Of a stretch of DNA of 64,000 bases, positions 51,061 through 59,834 are shown piece by piece. The position numbers and the translations under genes were made by a program. A model generated the notes under the pieces. The model ran no database searches. It saw only the letters and a list, made by a program, of their open reading frames with translations, and was not told where the DNA came from. The stretch comes from Marilutibacter penaei. GTDB taxonomy: Bacteria > Pseudomonadota > Gammaproteobacteria > Xanthomonadales > Xanthomonadaceae. The stretch is from contig NZ_JACHTE010000007.1 of the NCBI RefSeq assembly GCF_014145395.1, positions 168,888-232,887 of the forward strand, in the 5' to 3' direction. Positions within the stretch are counted from its first letter, which is position 1; each line of letters opens with the position of its first letter.

Positions 51061-51297
51061 GCCTCGCTCGGCCTTAGGGGCAGGCGTTGCTGCCGTTCCC
51101 GCTCGGCCCATCCGGGCCGGACGGCGCGTGGGCGGCGGTGCTGGGCGGCCGGTGGGCGCCAGCCCAGGCGCGAGATGCTCCCGCCTCACCCTGTCACGCA
51201 CTGCTGCCAGGGGTTGGCAGGGCCTCCACGGTAGAATGCACGCCCCTTCCGCGCCGGCTACCCGGGTATCTGGCGCTGCCGTCGTTCCGTGCCGCCG

Positions 51298-54200
51298 ATG
51301 ACCCGATCCGATCCCTCCCACGTCCCGTCCCCGCCCCTGCCGCGCGCCGGCCAGTCGCGCGCCTGGTGGCGCGCCCCGCCGTCCGGCTCCGCGCTGGCCT
51401 GGCACATCCTGCAGGCCGCTCGAGTCCACGACGGCCCCGTGCTGGCGGTGGTGCGCGACAACCACGCCGCCCACCAGCTGGAGTCCGACCTGAGGACGCT
51501 GGCCACCGGCCAGGTTGCGGTGCCGGTGCTGCCGTTCCCGGACTGGGAGACCCTGCCCTACGACGTCTTCAGCCCGCACCCGGACATCGTCAGCCAGCGC
51601 CTGGCCGCCCTGCACCGGCTGCCGTCGCTGGAACGCGGCATCGTCGTGGTGCCGGTGCAGACGTTGATGCAGCGGCTGGCGCCAAAGCGCCATGTGATCG
51701 GCGGCAGCTTCGACATCGCCGTCGGCCAGCGCCTCGACCTCGACGCCGAGAAGCGCCGGCTCGAATCCGCCGGCTACCGCCACGTGCCGCAGGTGCTCGA
51801 CCCGGGCGACTTCGCCGTGCGCGGCGGCCTGCTCGACGTCTATCCGATGGGCGCTGACCAGCCCTTCCGCGTCGAACTTCTGGACGACGAGATCGACACC
51901 ATCCGCGGCTTCGACCCCGAGTCGCAGCGCTCGCTCGACCGCATCGAGGCGGTGCGCATGCTGCCCGGCCGCGAACTGCCGCTGGACGACGCCACCCTCA
52001 AGCGCGTCCTCGACAGCCTGCGCGAGCGCTTCGACCTTGATACCCGCGCCAGCGCGCTCTACCAGGACCTCAAGGCGGGCGTCGCCCCGGGCGGCATCGA
52101 GTACTACTTGCCCCTGTTCTTCGAAGCCGGCAGCCGCGCCCGCGCCGGGGACCCGCCGGCCACCACGGCGACCCTGTTCGACTACCTGGTCGAGGGCGCG
52201 TTGCCGATCATCGGCGAGGGCGTGAACGACGCCGCCGATGCGTTCTGGAAGCAGACCGGTGAACGATACGAGCAGCGCCGGCATGACATCGAACGTCCGG
52301 TCCTGCCGCCCGTCGAGCTGTACCTGGCGCCCGATGGCCTGCGCGAACGGCTCAATGCAGGCAACCGCGTCGAAGTCTGCGGCGCGGCGCACGCCCAGGT
52401 GGAACGCGCGTCGCCGCTGGGCGACCAGCCCGCACCCGCCCTGCCGATTGCCCAACGCGACCACGCACCGTCCGAGGCGCTGAAATCGTTCCTCGCCAGC
52501 TACCCGGGCCGCGTGCTGATCGCCGCCGATTCGGCCGGCCGTCGCGAGGCCCTCCTCGAACTGCTGGAGCCTGCCGCACTCAAGCCCGACGTACTCCCGG
52601 ACTGGCCCGCATTCCGCGATGGCGACGCACGCTTCGCCATCGCCGTCACGCCGCTGGATGACGGCTTCGCCCTCGATGCGCCCACCCTCACCGTCCTGAC
52701 CGAACGCCAGCTGTTCCCCGAGCGCGCCGGCCAGCCGCGCCGCCGCAAGCGCGCCGGCCGCGAACCCGAGGCGATCATCCGCGACCTCGGCGAGCTTCGC
52801 GAAGGTGCACCCATCGTTCACGAGGACCACGGCGTCGGCCGCTACCGCGGCCTGATCGTGCTGGAAGCCGGCGGCGAGCCCGGCGAGTACCTCGACATCG
52901 AGTACGCCAAGGGCGATCGCCTGTACGTGCCGGTCGCGCAGCTGCACCTGATCAACCGCTACTCCGGCGCCTCCGAGGACACCGCGCCGCTGCATTCTCT
53001 GGGCGGCGAACAATGGAGCAAGGCCAAGCGCAAGGCCGCCGAGAAGGTCCGCGACGTCGCCGCCGAACTGCTGGAGATCCAGGCCAAGCGGCAGGCACGC
53101 GCCGGCCTTGCCATCGACGTCGACCGCACCATGTACGAACCCTTCGCCGCAGCCTTCCCGTTCGAGGAAACCCCGGATCAGCACGCGGCGATCGAAGCGG
53201 TCATCCGCGACCTCGGTTCGAGCCAGCCGATGGACCGCGTGGTCTGCGGCGACGTCGGCTTCGGCAAGACCGAAGTCGCCGTGCGCGCGGCCTTCGTCGC
53301 CGCCAGCGGCGGCCGCCAGGTCGCCCTGCTGGTCCCGACGACCCTGCTGGCCGAACAGCACTACCGCAATTTCCGCGACCGCTTCGCCGACTGGCCGCTG
53401 CGCGTCGAGGTGCTGTCGCGCTTCAAGACCGCCAAGGAGATCAAGGCCGAGCTAGACAAACTCGCGGAGGGCACGATCGACGTGATCGTCGGCACCCACC
53501 GCCTGCTGCAGAAAGACGTGCGCTTCAAGGACCTGGGCCTGGTGATCGTCGACGAGGAGCAGCGCTTCGGCGTCCGCCAGAAGGAAGCGCTGAAGGCCCT
53601 GCGCGCCAACGTGCACCTGCTGACCCTGACCGCGACGCCGATCCCCCGCACGCTCAACATGGCGATGGCCGGCCTGCGTGACCTCAGCATCATCGCCACG
53701 CCGCCGGAGCATCGGATCGCGGTGCAAACCTTCGTCGTGCCCTGGGACGACGCCCAGCTGCGCGAGGCCTTCCAGCGCGAGCTGTCGCGTGGTGGCCAGG
53801 TGTACTTCCTGCACAACGACGTCGAGACCATCGGCCGCATGCAGCGCCAGCTGCAGGAACTGGTGCCCGAGGCGCGCATCGGCATCGCCCACGGCCAGAT
53901 GCCGGAGCGCGAGCTGGAACGGGTGATGCTCGACTTCCACAAACAGCGCTTCAACGTGCTGCTGTGCTCGACCATCATCGAGTCCGGCATCGACATCCCC
54001 AATGCCAACACGATCATCATCCACCGTGCCGACAAGTTCGGCCTGGCCCAGCTGCACCAGCTGCGCGGCCGCGTCGGCCGCTCGCACCACCGGGCCTACG
54101 CGTACCTGCTGACCCCGGACCGGCGCTCGATCACCCCGGATGCGGAGCGCCGGCTCGAGGCAATCGCCTCGATGGACGAACTCGGCGCCGGATTCACACT

Positions 54201-54807
54201 GGCCACCCACGACCTCGAGATCCGCGGCGCCGGCGAGCTGCTCGGCGAGGACCAGAGCGGGCAGATGGCCGAGGTCGGCTTCAGCCTCTACACCGAGCTG
54301 CTCGAACGCGCAGTGCGCTCGATCCGCCAGGGCAAGCTGCCCGACGTCGATTCCGAAGAGGCACGCGGCGCGGAGGTCGAACTGCACATCCCCGCCCTCA
54401 TCCCCGAGGACTACCTGCCCGACGTGCATACCCGCCTGACGCTGTACAAGCGCATCAGCGGCGCGCGCGACAAGGACGCCCTGCGCGAACTGCAGGTGGA
54501 GATGATCGACCGCTTCGGACTGCTGCCGGACCCGGCCAAGCACCTGTTCGCCATCGCTGAACTCAAGCTCGATGCCACCGCGCTGGGTATCCGCAAGCTC
54601 GACCTCGGCGAGAACGGGGGACGCCTGCAGTTCGTCGACAAGCCCAATGTCGACCCGATGGCGATCATCCAGCTGATCCAGGGCCAGCCGAAGCTCTACC
54701 GGATGGACGGCCCGGACAAGCTCCGCCTGACCCTCGACCTGCCCGATGCCCCCGCGCGCGTCGCCGCCGCCCGGGGCCTGCTGCTGATGCTCGGCAAGGG
54801 CGGCTGA
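51298..54807 (+). CDS. mfd: Transcription-repair coupling factor Mfd
   Basis: An 1169-residue translocase that removes stalled RNA polymerase and recruits UvrA. It has the UvrB-like N-terminal module, an RNA-polymerase-interacting CarD-like domain (about 480-560, PIVHEDHGVGRYRGLIVLEA) and a RecG-like helicase with GDVGFGKTEVA and IVDEEQRFG. The TRG region (STIIESGIDIPNANTIIIHRAD) and the C-terminal TRCF domain follow. ATG at 51298 is preferred; a GTG three codons upstream is possible. It converges with the integrase gene, which starts the integron. Confidence 0.97.
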   Translation: MTRSDPSHVPSPPLPRAGQSRAWWRAPPSGSALAWHILQAARVHDGPVLAVVRDNHAAHQLESDLRTLATGQVAVPVLPFPDWETLPYDVFSPHPDIVSQRLAALHRLPSLERGIVVVPVQTLMQRLAPKRHVIGGSFDIAVGQRLDLDAEKRRLESAGYRHVPQVLDPGDFAVRGGLLDVYPMGADQPFRVELLDDEIDTIRGFDPESQRSLDRIEAVRMLPGRELPLDDATLKRVLDSLRERFDLDTRASALYQDLKAGVAPGGIEYYLPLFFEAGSRARAGDPPATTATLFDYLVEGALPIIGEGVNDAADAFWKQTGERYEQRRHDIERPVLPPVELYLAPDGLRERLNAGNRVEVCGAAHAQVERASPLGDQPAPALPIAQRDHAPSEALKSFLASYPGRVLIAADSAGRREALLELLEPAALKPDVLPDWPAFRDGDARFAIAVTPLDDGFALDAPTLTVLTERQLFPERAGQPRRRKRAGREPEAIIRDLGELREGAPIVHEDHGVGRYRGLIVLEAGGEPGEYLDIEYAKGDRLYVPVAQLHLINRYSGASEDTAPLHSLGGEQWSKAKRKAAEKVRDVAAELLEIQAKRQARAGLAIDVDRTMYEPFAAAFPFEETPDQHAAIEAVIRDLGSSQPMDRVVCGDVGFGKTEVAVRAAFVAASGGRQVALLVPTTLLAEQHYRNFRDRFADWPLRVEVLSRFKTAKEIKAELDKLAEGTIDVIVGTHRLLQKDVRFKDLGLVIVDEEQRFGVRQKEALKALRANVHLLTLTATPIPRTLNMAMAGLRDLSIIATPPEHRIAVQTFVVPWDDAQLREAFQRELSRGGQVYFLHNDVETIGRMQRQLQELVPEARIGIAHGQMPERELERVMLDFHKQRFNVLLCSTIIESGIDIPNANTIIIHRADKFGLAQLHQLRGRVGRSHHRAYAYLLTPDRRSITPDAERRLEAIASMDELGAGFTLATHDLEIRGAGELLGEDQSGQMAEVGFSLYTELLERAVRSIRQGKLPDVDSEEARGAEVELHIPALIPEDYLPDVHTRLTLYKRISGARDKDALRELQVEMIDRFGLLPDPAKHLFAIAELKLDATALGIRKLDLGENGGRLQFVDKPNVDPMAIIQLIQGQPKLYRMDGPDKLRLTLDLPDAPARVAAARGLLLMLGKGG

Positions 54808-54822
54808 GGGCGGTTCCTCCGG

Positions 54823-55998
54823 TCAGGCTTCCAAGGCCCCGCGGCGGCCGAGCCGCAACGGGGCCAACCACCGCTCCAGCCATCCACGCATGCCGTAAAC
54901 CGGCCTCGGTTCCGCCACCCCCGGGCGGTCGAGCGGGCTCAGCACCGCCCCCGCCCCGCGCCCCAGCACGTGCGTGTACACCTGCGTCGTCGTCACGTCC
55001 TTGTGCCCCATCAACTCCTGCACCGTGCGGATGTCCTGCCCCGCATCGAGCAGATGCGTCGCGAACGAGTGCCGCAGCGTGTGGCAGGTCGCCGGCTTGA
55101 TGATGCCGGCCTTCTCCCGCGCGGCCTTGACCGCCCGCTGCAGCACCGCCTCGTCCACATGGTGGCGCCGGCGCAGCTTCGTGCGCGGGTCCTCCGACAG
55201 CCGCGGCGCGGGGAACAGGTACTGCCAGCCCAGCGTCACGCCCGCGTTCGGGTACTTCCGCTCCAGCGCATGCGGAAGGTGGACACCGGCCACGCCGTCG
55301 CGACGGTCCTGCGCATGCACCACCTCGACCCGCTCACGCTGTCGCCGCAGGTCGTCCTTCAGCGCCTTCGGCAGCGGCACCTTGCGGTCCTTCCCACCCT
55401 TGCCGTCGCGCACGCAGATCTCGTTGCAGTCGAAGTCCACATCCTTGACCCGAAGCCGGTGGCACTCCATCAGCCGCATCCCCGTCCCGTACATCAACGC
55501 CGCCATCAGCCACTTCTGCCCGTCCAGCATTGCCAGCAGGCGCCCCACCTCATCGCGCGACAGCACGACCGGCAAGCGCGCCGGCCGCTTCGCCCGCACC
55601 ACCGAGTCCATCCACTCCAGTTCCATGTCCAGCACCTGGCGGTACAGGAACAGCAACGCCGACAGCGCCTGGTTCTGCGTGCTGGCCGCCACCTGCCCCT
55701 TCGTCGCCAACTGCGTCAGGAACGCCTCGACCTCCCGCTTGCCCATCTCCCGCGGATGCCGCGTCCCGTTCGCTACGATGAAGCGCCGGATCCAGTCCAC
55801 GTACGCCCGCTCCGTCCGGATGCTGTAATGCGCCACCCGGCACCGCGCGCGCACCTGGTCCAGCAGGCGTAGCGGCTTGCCCGGTCCGACGTTCCGATAG
55901 GTCCGTTTCGCCCGCTGTCGCCTTTTGCCTTTCTGCTGATCCTCGTCACCCCCCTCTGACGGGGGTTCCACGCGAGATAGCACCTCTTCCCTTCGCAT
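54823..55998 (-). CDS. intI: Integron integrase IntI (tyrosine recombinase)
   Basis: A 391-residue tyrosine recombinase with catalytic Arg175 (GTGMRLME), His306-x2-Arg309 (HTLRHSF), His332 (GHKDVTTTQ) and Tyr341. The integron-specific extra helix that separates IntI from XerCD is present (PHALERKYPNAG, about 242-253). The ATG at 55998 has GGAG at 5 bases, giving an unusually long, basic and acidic N-terminal extension (about 37 residues) compared with class 1 IntI. The gene looks intact. It is oriented away from the cassette array, as in all integrons, and lies 15 bases from the convergent mfd end. Confidence 0.97.
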   Translation of the reverse strand: MRREEVLSRVEPPSEGGDEDQQKGKRRQRAKRTYRNVGPGKPLRLLDQVRARCRVAHYSIRTERAYVDWIRRFIVANGTRHPREMGKREVEAFLTQLATKGQVAASTQNQALSALLFLYRQVLDMELEWMDSVVRAKRPARLPVVLSRDEVGRLLAMLDGQKWLMAALMYGTGMRLMECHRLRVKDVDFDCNEICVRDGKGGKDRKVPLPKALKDDLRRQRERVEVVHAQDRRDGVAGVHLPHALERKYPNAGVTLGWQYLFPAPRLSEDPRTKLRRRHHVDEAVLQRAVKAAREKAGIIKPATCHTLRHSFATHLLDAGQDIRTVQELMGHKDVTTTQVYTHVLGRGAGAVLSPLDRPGVAEPRPVYGMRGWLERWLAPLRLGRRGALEA

Positions 55999-55999
55999 A

Positions 56000-56163
56000 G
56001 CACTCCAGATCCTTTGGATATCCGGAGAGGTTTACGCACCACGCCTGCCCCACCAATCAGCCAAGTGATTGATCAGAGGTAGGATTTTTCTGATTGACCC
56101 GCCCCGTACCTGCCTGCATCCTTCGGATATCACCCCTTCATTGGGGTCCACTAGGTGTTAGCC
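56000..56163 (+). promoter_or_regulatory. attI-like recombination region and intI upstream region
   Basis: The interval between the intI start and the first cassette. The recombination core GTTAGCC is at 56157-56163, with the crossover expected after G56157. A 14-base near-identical direct repeat, ATCCTTYGGATATC, occurs at 56009-56022 (in the intI leader) and 56118-56131. A hairpin ACCCC/GGGGT lies at 56132-56147 and an inverted repeat CAATCA/TGATTG at 56054-56071. These could be integrase or regulator binding sites; functions are inferred. Confidence 0.75.
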
Positions 56164-56167
56164 CTCA

Positions 56168-56596
56168 ATGAGACTTCTCATAGCTTTGATTCTATTTGCG
56201 GCGATTGCACCAGCCGCGTCCGCGAAGTGCGACTTCCGCTTTTTTGTTGTCTCGGGAGTGGTTCTTGACGCAGCCGGCGCTCCCGCCTCCAGCGCCTTGG
56301 TTGGCGTCTCATGGACGGAGCACTCGACTCCTGCCGGCCCAGCCATGGCCACTACCGGGCCTGACGGGCGTTACTCCATCCCCATCAGGGTCGACACCTA
56401 CTCTGGTCCTTCGCTCCTCAGTGGGGACAAATGCCAGGGGCAGCTCAAGCAAGTGTCAGTGTCAGCCCATAGCGCTACTCACCGCTCGGCGTTCGCATTG
56501 GTTCCTGTTACTCGGTCAGACATTGATGTCGAGCCCTTGCAAATCAATACCCCGATACAGCGTGAGCCCCTGTGGCCCGACGAGGTTGAGGGCTAA
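56168..56596 (+). CDS. Cassette 1: exported protein with carboxypeptidase-regulatory-like features
   Basis: A 142-residue protein with a clear signal peptide (MRLLIALILFAAIAPAASA). A domain with VVLDAAGAPASSALVGVSW and TGPDGRYSIPI resembles the beta-sandwich carboxypeptidase regulatory-like fold often seen in surface proteins. The TAA stop lies inside the attC1 R'' site. It is the cassette nearest attI and therefore probably the most recently inserted or best expressed. No exact family identified. Confidence 0.75.
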   Translation: MRLLIALILFAAIAPAASAKCDFRFFVVSGVVLDAAGAPASSALVGVSWTEHSTPAGPAMATTGPDGRYSIPIRVDTYSGPSLLSGDKCQGQLKQVSVSAHSATHRSAFALVPVTRSDIDVEPLQINTPIQREPLWPDEVEG

Positions 56597-56650
56597 CAAT
56601 TCATTCAAGCCGAAGCCGCTTCGCGGCTCGGCTTAATTCTGGTGTTAGCT
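56591..56650 (+). repeat. attC1 (short type)
   Basis: R'' GGCTAAC (56591-56597) to R' GTTAGCT (56644-56650). The conserved arms AAGCCGAAGCCGC and GCGGCTCGGCTT surround TTC. Confidence 0.95.
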
Positions 56651-56653
56651 GCC

Positions 56654-56974
56654 ATGAAGAGCGATCAACGCAGCTTGGAACTTCTTGAGAAGCACCTAGA
56701 TCTGCTACCGCTCGAGAAGCAAGGCGTCGCACGCTGGCTCTGTGAGGAATGGCGTGGCGGTGACAGCAAGCTACCTAGGCAGTTGCGTCATAGGGTCTGG
56801 AGGCATTTCAGCTATGACCTATCACTTCCGGACGCACCTGAGTGGCTCTTGCGAGAGCTATCCTTGGAGCTGTTGGCCGGTAGCAAGGTTGCAATCGCTC
56901 GCCGCAATCGCGTGGGTGCCAGCCGGCAGGTTCCGTCTGGCTCTCGCCGTCGGGGTGAGTCGCATGGCAGCTAA
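56654..56974 (+). CDS. Cassette 2: hypothetical protein
   Basis: A 106-residue hydrophilic protein (MKSDQRSLELLEKHLDLLPL onward), helical in the first 80 residues and basic at the C-terminus. The ATG is only 9 bases into the cassette and is part of the 13-base terminal inverted repeat, so no conventional ribosome binding site fits. The stop TAA is in attC2. No family recognised; the C-terminal tail is low-complexity. Confidence 0.6.
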   Translation: MKSDQRSLELLEKHLDLLPLEKQGVARWLCEEWRGGDSKLPRQLRHRVWRHFSYDLSLPDAPEWLLRELSLELLAGSKVAIARRNRVGASRQVPSGSRRRGESHGS

Positions 56975-57028
56975 CAAATCATTCAAGCCGAAGCCGCTTC
57001 GCGGCTCGGCTTAATTCTGGTGTTAGCC
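56969..57028 (+). repeat. attC2 (short type)
   Basis: R'' AGCTAAC to R' GTTAGCC (57022-57028), with the same conserved arms as attC1. Confidence 0.95.
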
Positions 57029-57042
57029 CTCTAGGAGAGGTC

Positions 57043-57420
57043 ATGAGGATCGTTCTAGTACTGTCCCTTCTTCTTGCGATCGCTCCGGCCGAAGCTTCCG
57101 GCCCAGGTCCCGCACCTGTCATTGAGGTTCCGGTCCAGGAGACTTGTCGAGAGCACATCCTTGAGGAGCCGAAGATGACGGTAGATGACTGGCCTCGCAG
57201 AGCTCTTGGCAGACCAGTGAGTGCTTACGTGGTTGTCACGTATGACCTAGACGGCTCAGGCTCAGCCAGGAACGCTACCGTTTCAGACTCGCACCCCAAT
57301 ACGACGTTCGACAGAACAACTCTAAGCCTCCTTGAGCGCACTAGTTTCGCCCAAGGGGTTGTGGCACAGGGCTGCATCAATGTGCGGACTTATGGCGCTG
57401 TTCGTCGAGCAGAGGGCTAA
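57043..57420 (+). CDS. Cassette 3: periplasmic protein with TonB C-terminal-like domain
   Basis: A 125-residue protein with a signal peptide (MRIVLVLSLLLAIAPAEASG). The mature part has PVSAYVVVTYDLDGSGSARNATV then FDRTTLSLLERTSFAQG, the pattern of a TonB C-terminal (energy-transducer) fold without the membrane anchor and proline-rich linker. The ATG at 57043 follows AGGAGAGG. The stop TAA is in attC3. A role in outer-membrane or surface interactions is inferred only. Confidence 0.7.
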   Translation: MRIVLVLSLLLAIAPAEASGPGPAPVIEVPVQETCREHILEEPKMTVDDWPRRALGRPVSAYVVVTYDLDGSGSARNATVSDSHPNTTFDRTTLSLLERTSFAQGVVAQGCINVRTYGAVRRAEG

Positions 57421-57474
57421 CAAATCATTCAAGCCGAAGCCGCTTCGCGGCTCGGCTTAATTCTGGTGTTATCC
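57415..57474 (+). repeat. attC3 (short type, variant R')
   Basis: R'' GGCTAAC to R' GTTATCC (57468-57474). The R' belongs to cassette 4 and departs from the GTTAG seen in every other site. Confidence 0.93.
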
Positions 57475-57792
57475 GTGGGGTAGCAGCTTTCAAAGTGGTG
57501 GCGTCGTAGCCGCACTTCCCTGCTCCACCTACTGCCTCGGCTCGGGTTAGGCGGCTTCGGTCAGAACACGCCGCACCGCCCTAGCTATGCGCCGCATCGG
57601 CTTCCAACCGTCGCCAAGACCTCGTGGTGCGGCGCTCGGACACTGGGTGCCGGGTGCCCGGATTGGCGGTGCTCATGGGCCCGGCGGGTGGTGTTCGCCA
57701 GCCTCTCCCTCGGGCGAACCTTCGTGGGCTATCCTCGGCTCACGACCGGCATCGGGCCGGGGTTGCGCGCCGGGCATCCAACGGCCCAGGGC
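57475..57792 (+). other. Cassette 4 body: no convincing ORF
   Basis: About 320 GC-rich bases without a protein-like frame. The only long frames (57587-57889, 57624-57995) run through attC4 and have no recognisable content. It is unlike the other ORF-less cassettes in sequence and is the only one without the long terminal inverted repeat: only GTTAT/ATAAC match. It may be a degenerate cassette. Confidence 0.7.
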
Positions 57793-57903
57793 GTATAACA
57801 ACTCGTTCAAGCCGAAGCCGCTTCGTGGCGCCATCTGCGTGCCTAGCTACGCTAGCACGCACCTGTCACCACTCCGCAGCTCGGCTTAACTCCGGTGTTA
57901 GCG
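57793..57903 (+). repeat. attC4 (long type)
   Basis: R'' GTATAAC to R' GTTAGCG (57897-57903), 111 bases. The short-type arms are interrupted by an extra segment with a TGCGTGC/GCACGCA hairpin. Confidence 0.93.
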
Positions 57904-57906
57904 CCC

Positions 57907-58320
57907 ATGAAGACCTACATCGCAGCTTTGGTCTTTGTTGCCGCAGCAGCAGCGCCTGCTGTAGTTGCACAGGAGACTCATACTCCCGCACTTGAGTCAT
58001 TCGAGTTCATTGGCTGCAGCGGAGACTTTGAGGACATGGATGCCACCCCAGAGATCTGGCGTGTCACAGCCGACGGAAAGGTTTCTTTCCTCACACATAC
58101 AGTTGGAGCTTGCGGGCTCGCTGGCCGCGCCCCTGCTGTTGCGGGTAACGCAGAGACGCTGGATCTGAACTATGAGCTGTTCTCCCCAACTGATGCTGCG
58201 ATCATGTGCGAATGTGAGTACTGGGCCAGGTTCACCTTTGGCCCGGGGGCTCATACGGTCAAAACTGCAACGTTCGGCGGCAATCGGGCCGTGCTCAAGG
58301 GCACTTGGCCTGGGCGCTAA
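57907..58320 (+). CDS. Cassette 5: exported hypothetical protein
   Basis: A 137-residue protein with a signal peptide (MKTYIAALVFVAAAAAPAVVAQ). The mature domain has four Cys (two in IGCSGDF and GACGLAG, two in MCECEYW), so disulphides are likely in the periplasm or outside. No family recognised. The stop TAA is in attC5. Confidence 0.7.
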   Translation: MKTYIAALVFVAAAAAPAVVAQETHTPALESFEFIGCSGDFEDMDATPEIWRVTADGKVSFLTHTVGACGLAGRAPAVAGNAETLDLNYELFSPTDAAIMCECEYWARFTFGPGAHTVKTATFGGNRAVLKGTWPGR

Positions 58321-58374
58321 CAAATCATTCAAGCCGAAGCCGCTTCGCGGCTCGGCTTAATTCTGGTGTTAGGT
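58315..58374 (+). repeat. attC5 (short type)
   Basis: R'' CGCTAAC to R' GTTAGGT (58368-58374). Confidence 0.95.
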
Positions 58375-58380
58375 GCCGCA

Positions 58381-58764
58381 ATGACTAGATTGGTAGTTCT
58401 TCTAATGGTGCTTCTATCAGGATGCGGCGGTAGCGTCAGTCCGGTCGACCTTGTAGCGAGCGGGCAACGGTTCAATGACACGCACATTGAGACATGTGGC
58501 TACATTCTTGCTGGTGGGGGTCAATGCAATCTCATTGCCTGCGCTGGTGCTGGTCCAGGCACTCAACCTTCCTCATGCCAGAACTTGGTTTGGCTATCTA
58601 GCTCCAGCAAACTCTGCGCAACGGACCACGCAACAGGCTTTTGGGCCAACGTTTCCGGCACGTACTCAGTTCTACCGCCTAGCGGACAGGATGGCCCTCA
58701 ACTTGTCTTGCGAAAAGCCAAGATTGATCCAGCAGGTGCCGGCTGTTCCTCGGGCGGCACCTAA
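58381..58764 (+). CDS. Cassette 6: predicted lipoprotein
   Basis: A 127-residue protein whose N-terminus MTRLVVLLMVLLSGCGG is a lipoprotein signal with lipobox LLSGC (Cys at residue 15). The mature part contains five further Cys (HIETCGYI, GQCNLIACAG, SSCQNL, KLCATD) and Gly/Ser-rich segments. No family recognised. The stop TAA is in attC6. Confidence 0.7.
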   Translation: MTRLVVLLMVLLSGCGGSVSPVDLVASGQRFNDTHIETCGYILAGGGQCNLIACAGAGPGTQPSSCQNLVWLSSSSKLCATDHATGFWANVSGTYSVLPPSGQDGPQLVLRKAKIDPAGAGCSSGGT

Positions 58765-58818
58765 CAAATCATTCAAGCCGAAGCCGCTTCGCGGCTCGGC
58801 TTAATTCTGGTGTTAGGG
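58759..58818 (+). repeat. attC6 (short type)
   Basis: R'' ACCTAAC to R' GTTAGGG (58812-58818). Confidence 0.95.
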
Positions 58819-59088
58819 CCCGGAATGGCAGGGCTCAGATCTTGCGGAAGTAGCTGTGTTGCTGCCCTGCCCTCGTGGCCTGGTCGGTAGAGCGCAAGGG
58901 GAAGGTGCTGCTCACCGCGACCGGTCACAGGGGAACTAGGCGGTCTGCCTGGTCAGGGCTGTAGGGGAAGGTTTTAGTGATAGGTCTTGGGCTTGGGGCC
59001 AAGAGCCCTTGAAGGGTCTTGGGCCAAGGGTGGTACAAAGGCAGCAAGGCGGGCCCAGGTCGGCTAAGCACTCCAAGCCAAGACCGGG
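58819..59088 (+). other. Cassette 7 body: ORF-less paralogous family, member A
   Basis: No ORF on either strand. It shares ends and internal blocks with cassettes 14 and 18: the same first 12 bases, a 20-base identity CCAAGGGTGGTACAAAGGCA (59024-59043), CGACCGGTCACAGG (58918-58931) and TCGGTAGAGCGC (58884-58895). Several short self-complementary stretches (for example CAAGAGCCCTT/AAGGGTCTTG, 59000-59021) suggest an RNA structure. Function unknown. Confidence 0.7.
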
Positions 59089-59148
59089 CCCTAACAAATC
59101 ATTCAAGCCGAAGCCGCTTCGCGGCTCGGCTTAATTCCGGTGTTAGGC
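59089..59148 (+). repeat. attC7 (short type)
   Basis: R'' CCCTAAC to R' GTTAGGC (59142-59148); the 3' side reads AATTCCGGTG. Confidence 0.95.
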
Positions 59149-59151
59149 CGC

Positions 59152-59508
59152 ATGAAACACATCCTCGGAGCTATTAGGTGGCTGCTGCTGTTTGCCTGCC
59201 TTATCTGGGGCGCACTACAGCTCAACGGGGCAGTTTTTGCTGCATGGGCGGCGGCCGGTCCACCCAGCGCAAATCCGGAGGGTTGGCTTTTTGTCGCGGG
59301 TAACCGTCTGGCGTGGGCGGGCGCCTCCTTCCTCGCTGGAGCGGGTCTGTTCCTCCTGGTTCGGGAGCGCCCCATCGGGAGGTTCGCTGCTGGGCTGTTG
59401 ATCGCCGCATTCCTTCTTGTCGTCTTTCCTTATGCCCGTGAGTTCGTCGCAACGGACAAGTGCCTTGATTCCGGTGGTCGCTGGTCGGATCTGCGCTGTG
59501 TGCGCTAG
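59152..59508 (+). CDS. Cassette 8: small multi-span membrane protein
   Basis: A 118-residue protein (MKHILGAIRWLLLFACLIWG onward) with three predicted transmembrane helices (about 8-33, 52-73, 82-98) and a short C-terminal tail with two Cys (KCLDSGGRWSDLRCVR). The stop TAG is just before attC8 rather than inside it. No family recognised. Confidence 0.65.
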   Translation: MKHILGAIRWLLLFACLIWGALQLNGAVFAAWAAAGPPSANPEGWLFVAGNRLAWAGASFLAGAGLFLLVRERPIGRFAAGLLIAAFLLVVFPYAREFVATDKCLDSGGRWSDLRCVR

Positions 59509-59514
59509 CCTGCG

Positions 59515-59574
59515 GCCTAACAATTCATTCAAGCCGAAGCCGCTTCGCGGCTCGGCTTAATTCTGGTGTTAGGC
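59515..59574 (+). repeat. attC8 (short type)
   Basis: R'' GCCTAAC to R' GTTAGGC (59568-59574). Confidence 0.95.
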
Positions 59575-59593
59575 CGCAGGAGCAGGCACCACG

Positions 59594-59818
59594 ATGACCG
59601 CACAAGCGCAGCTGACCCAAGAGCAAGCGTATATGGCTATGTTTGTCTTCTTAGACAAACAGTTCTCGCTTGGCTGTGAGGAGCTTGGTGGCATTCTTGG
59701 GTCAATGTCCTTGCTCCAGGACGGGTCTCCCGCAGATCAGGCGTTTATTCAAGATTGGCAAGAGGCTGTCGCAGCAGCGCTGTCGGGCAACGCAGCTGCA
59801 CAAGTGAGGTTAGGTTAG
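59594..59818 (+). CDS. Cassette 9: small soluble acidic protein
   Basis: A 74-residue protein (MTAQAQLTQEQAYMAMFVFL onward) with the segment ELGGILGSMSLLQDGSPADQAFIQDW. I associate this pattern with a family of small hypothetical proteins found in mobile and accessory regions, whose role I cannot name; immunity-like function is only a guess. The product is predicted helical and cytosolic. Confidence 0.65.
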   Translation: MTAQAQLTQEQAYMAMFVFLDKQFSLGCEELGGILGSMSLLQDGSPADQAFIQDWQEAVAAALSGNAAAQVRLG

Positions 59819-59834
59819 TGGGCACTAGCCAGCG

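Noticed and set aside
50392..53361. Minus-strand ORF of 989 codons opposite mfd
   Set aside because: Low-complexity composition and antisense to the conserved mfd gene.
57624..57995. ORF spanning the end of cassette 4, attC4 and the start of cassette 5
   Set aside because: It crosses a recombination site, has no family and overlaps the better-supported cassette 5 gene.
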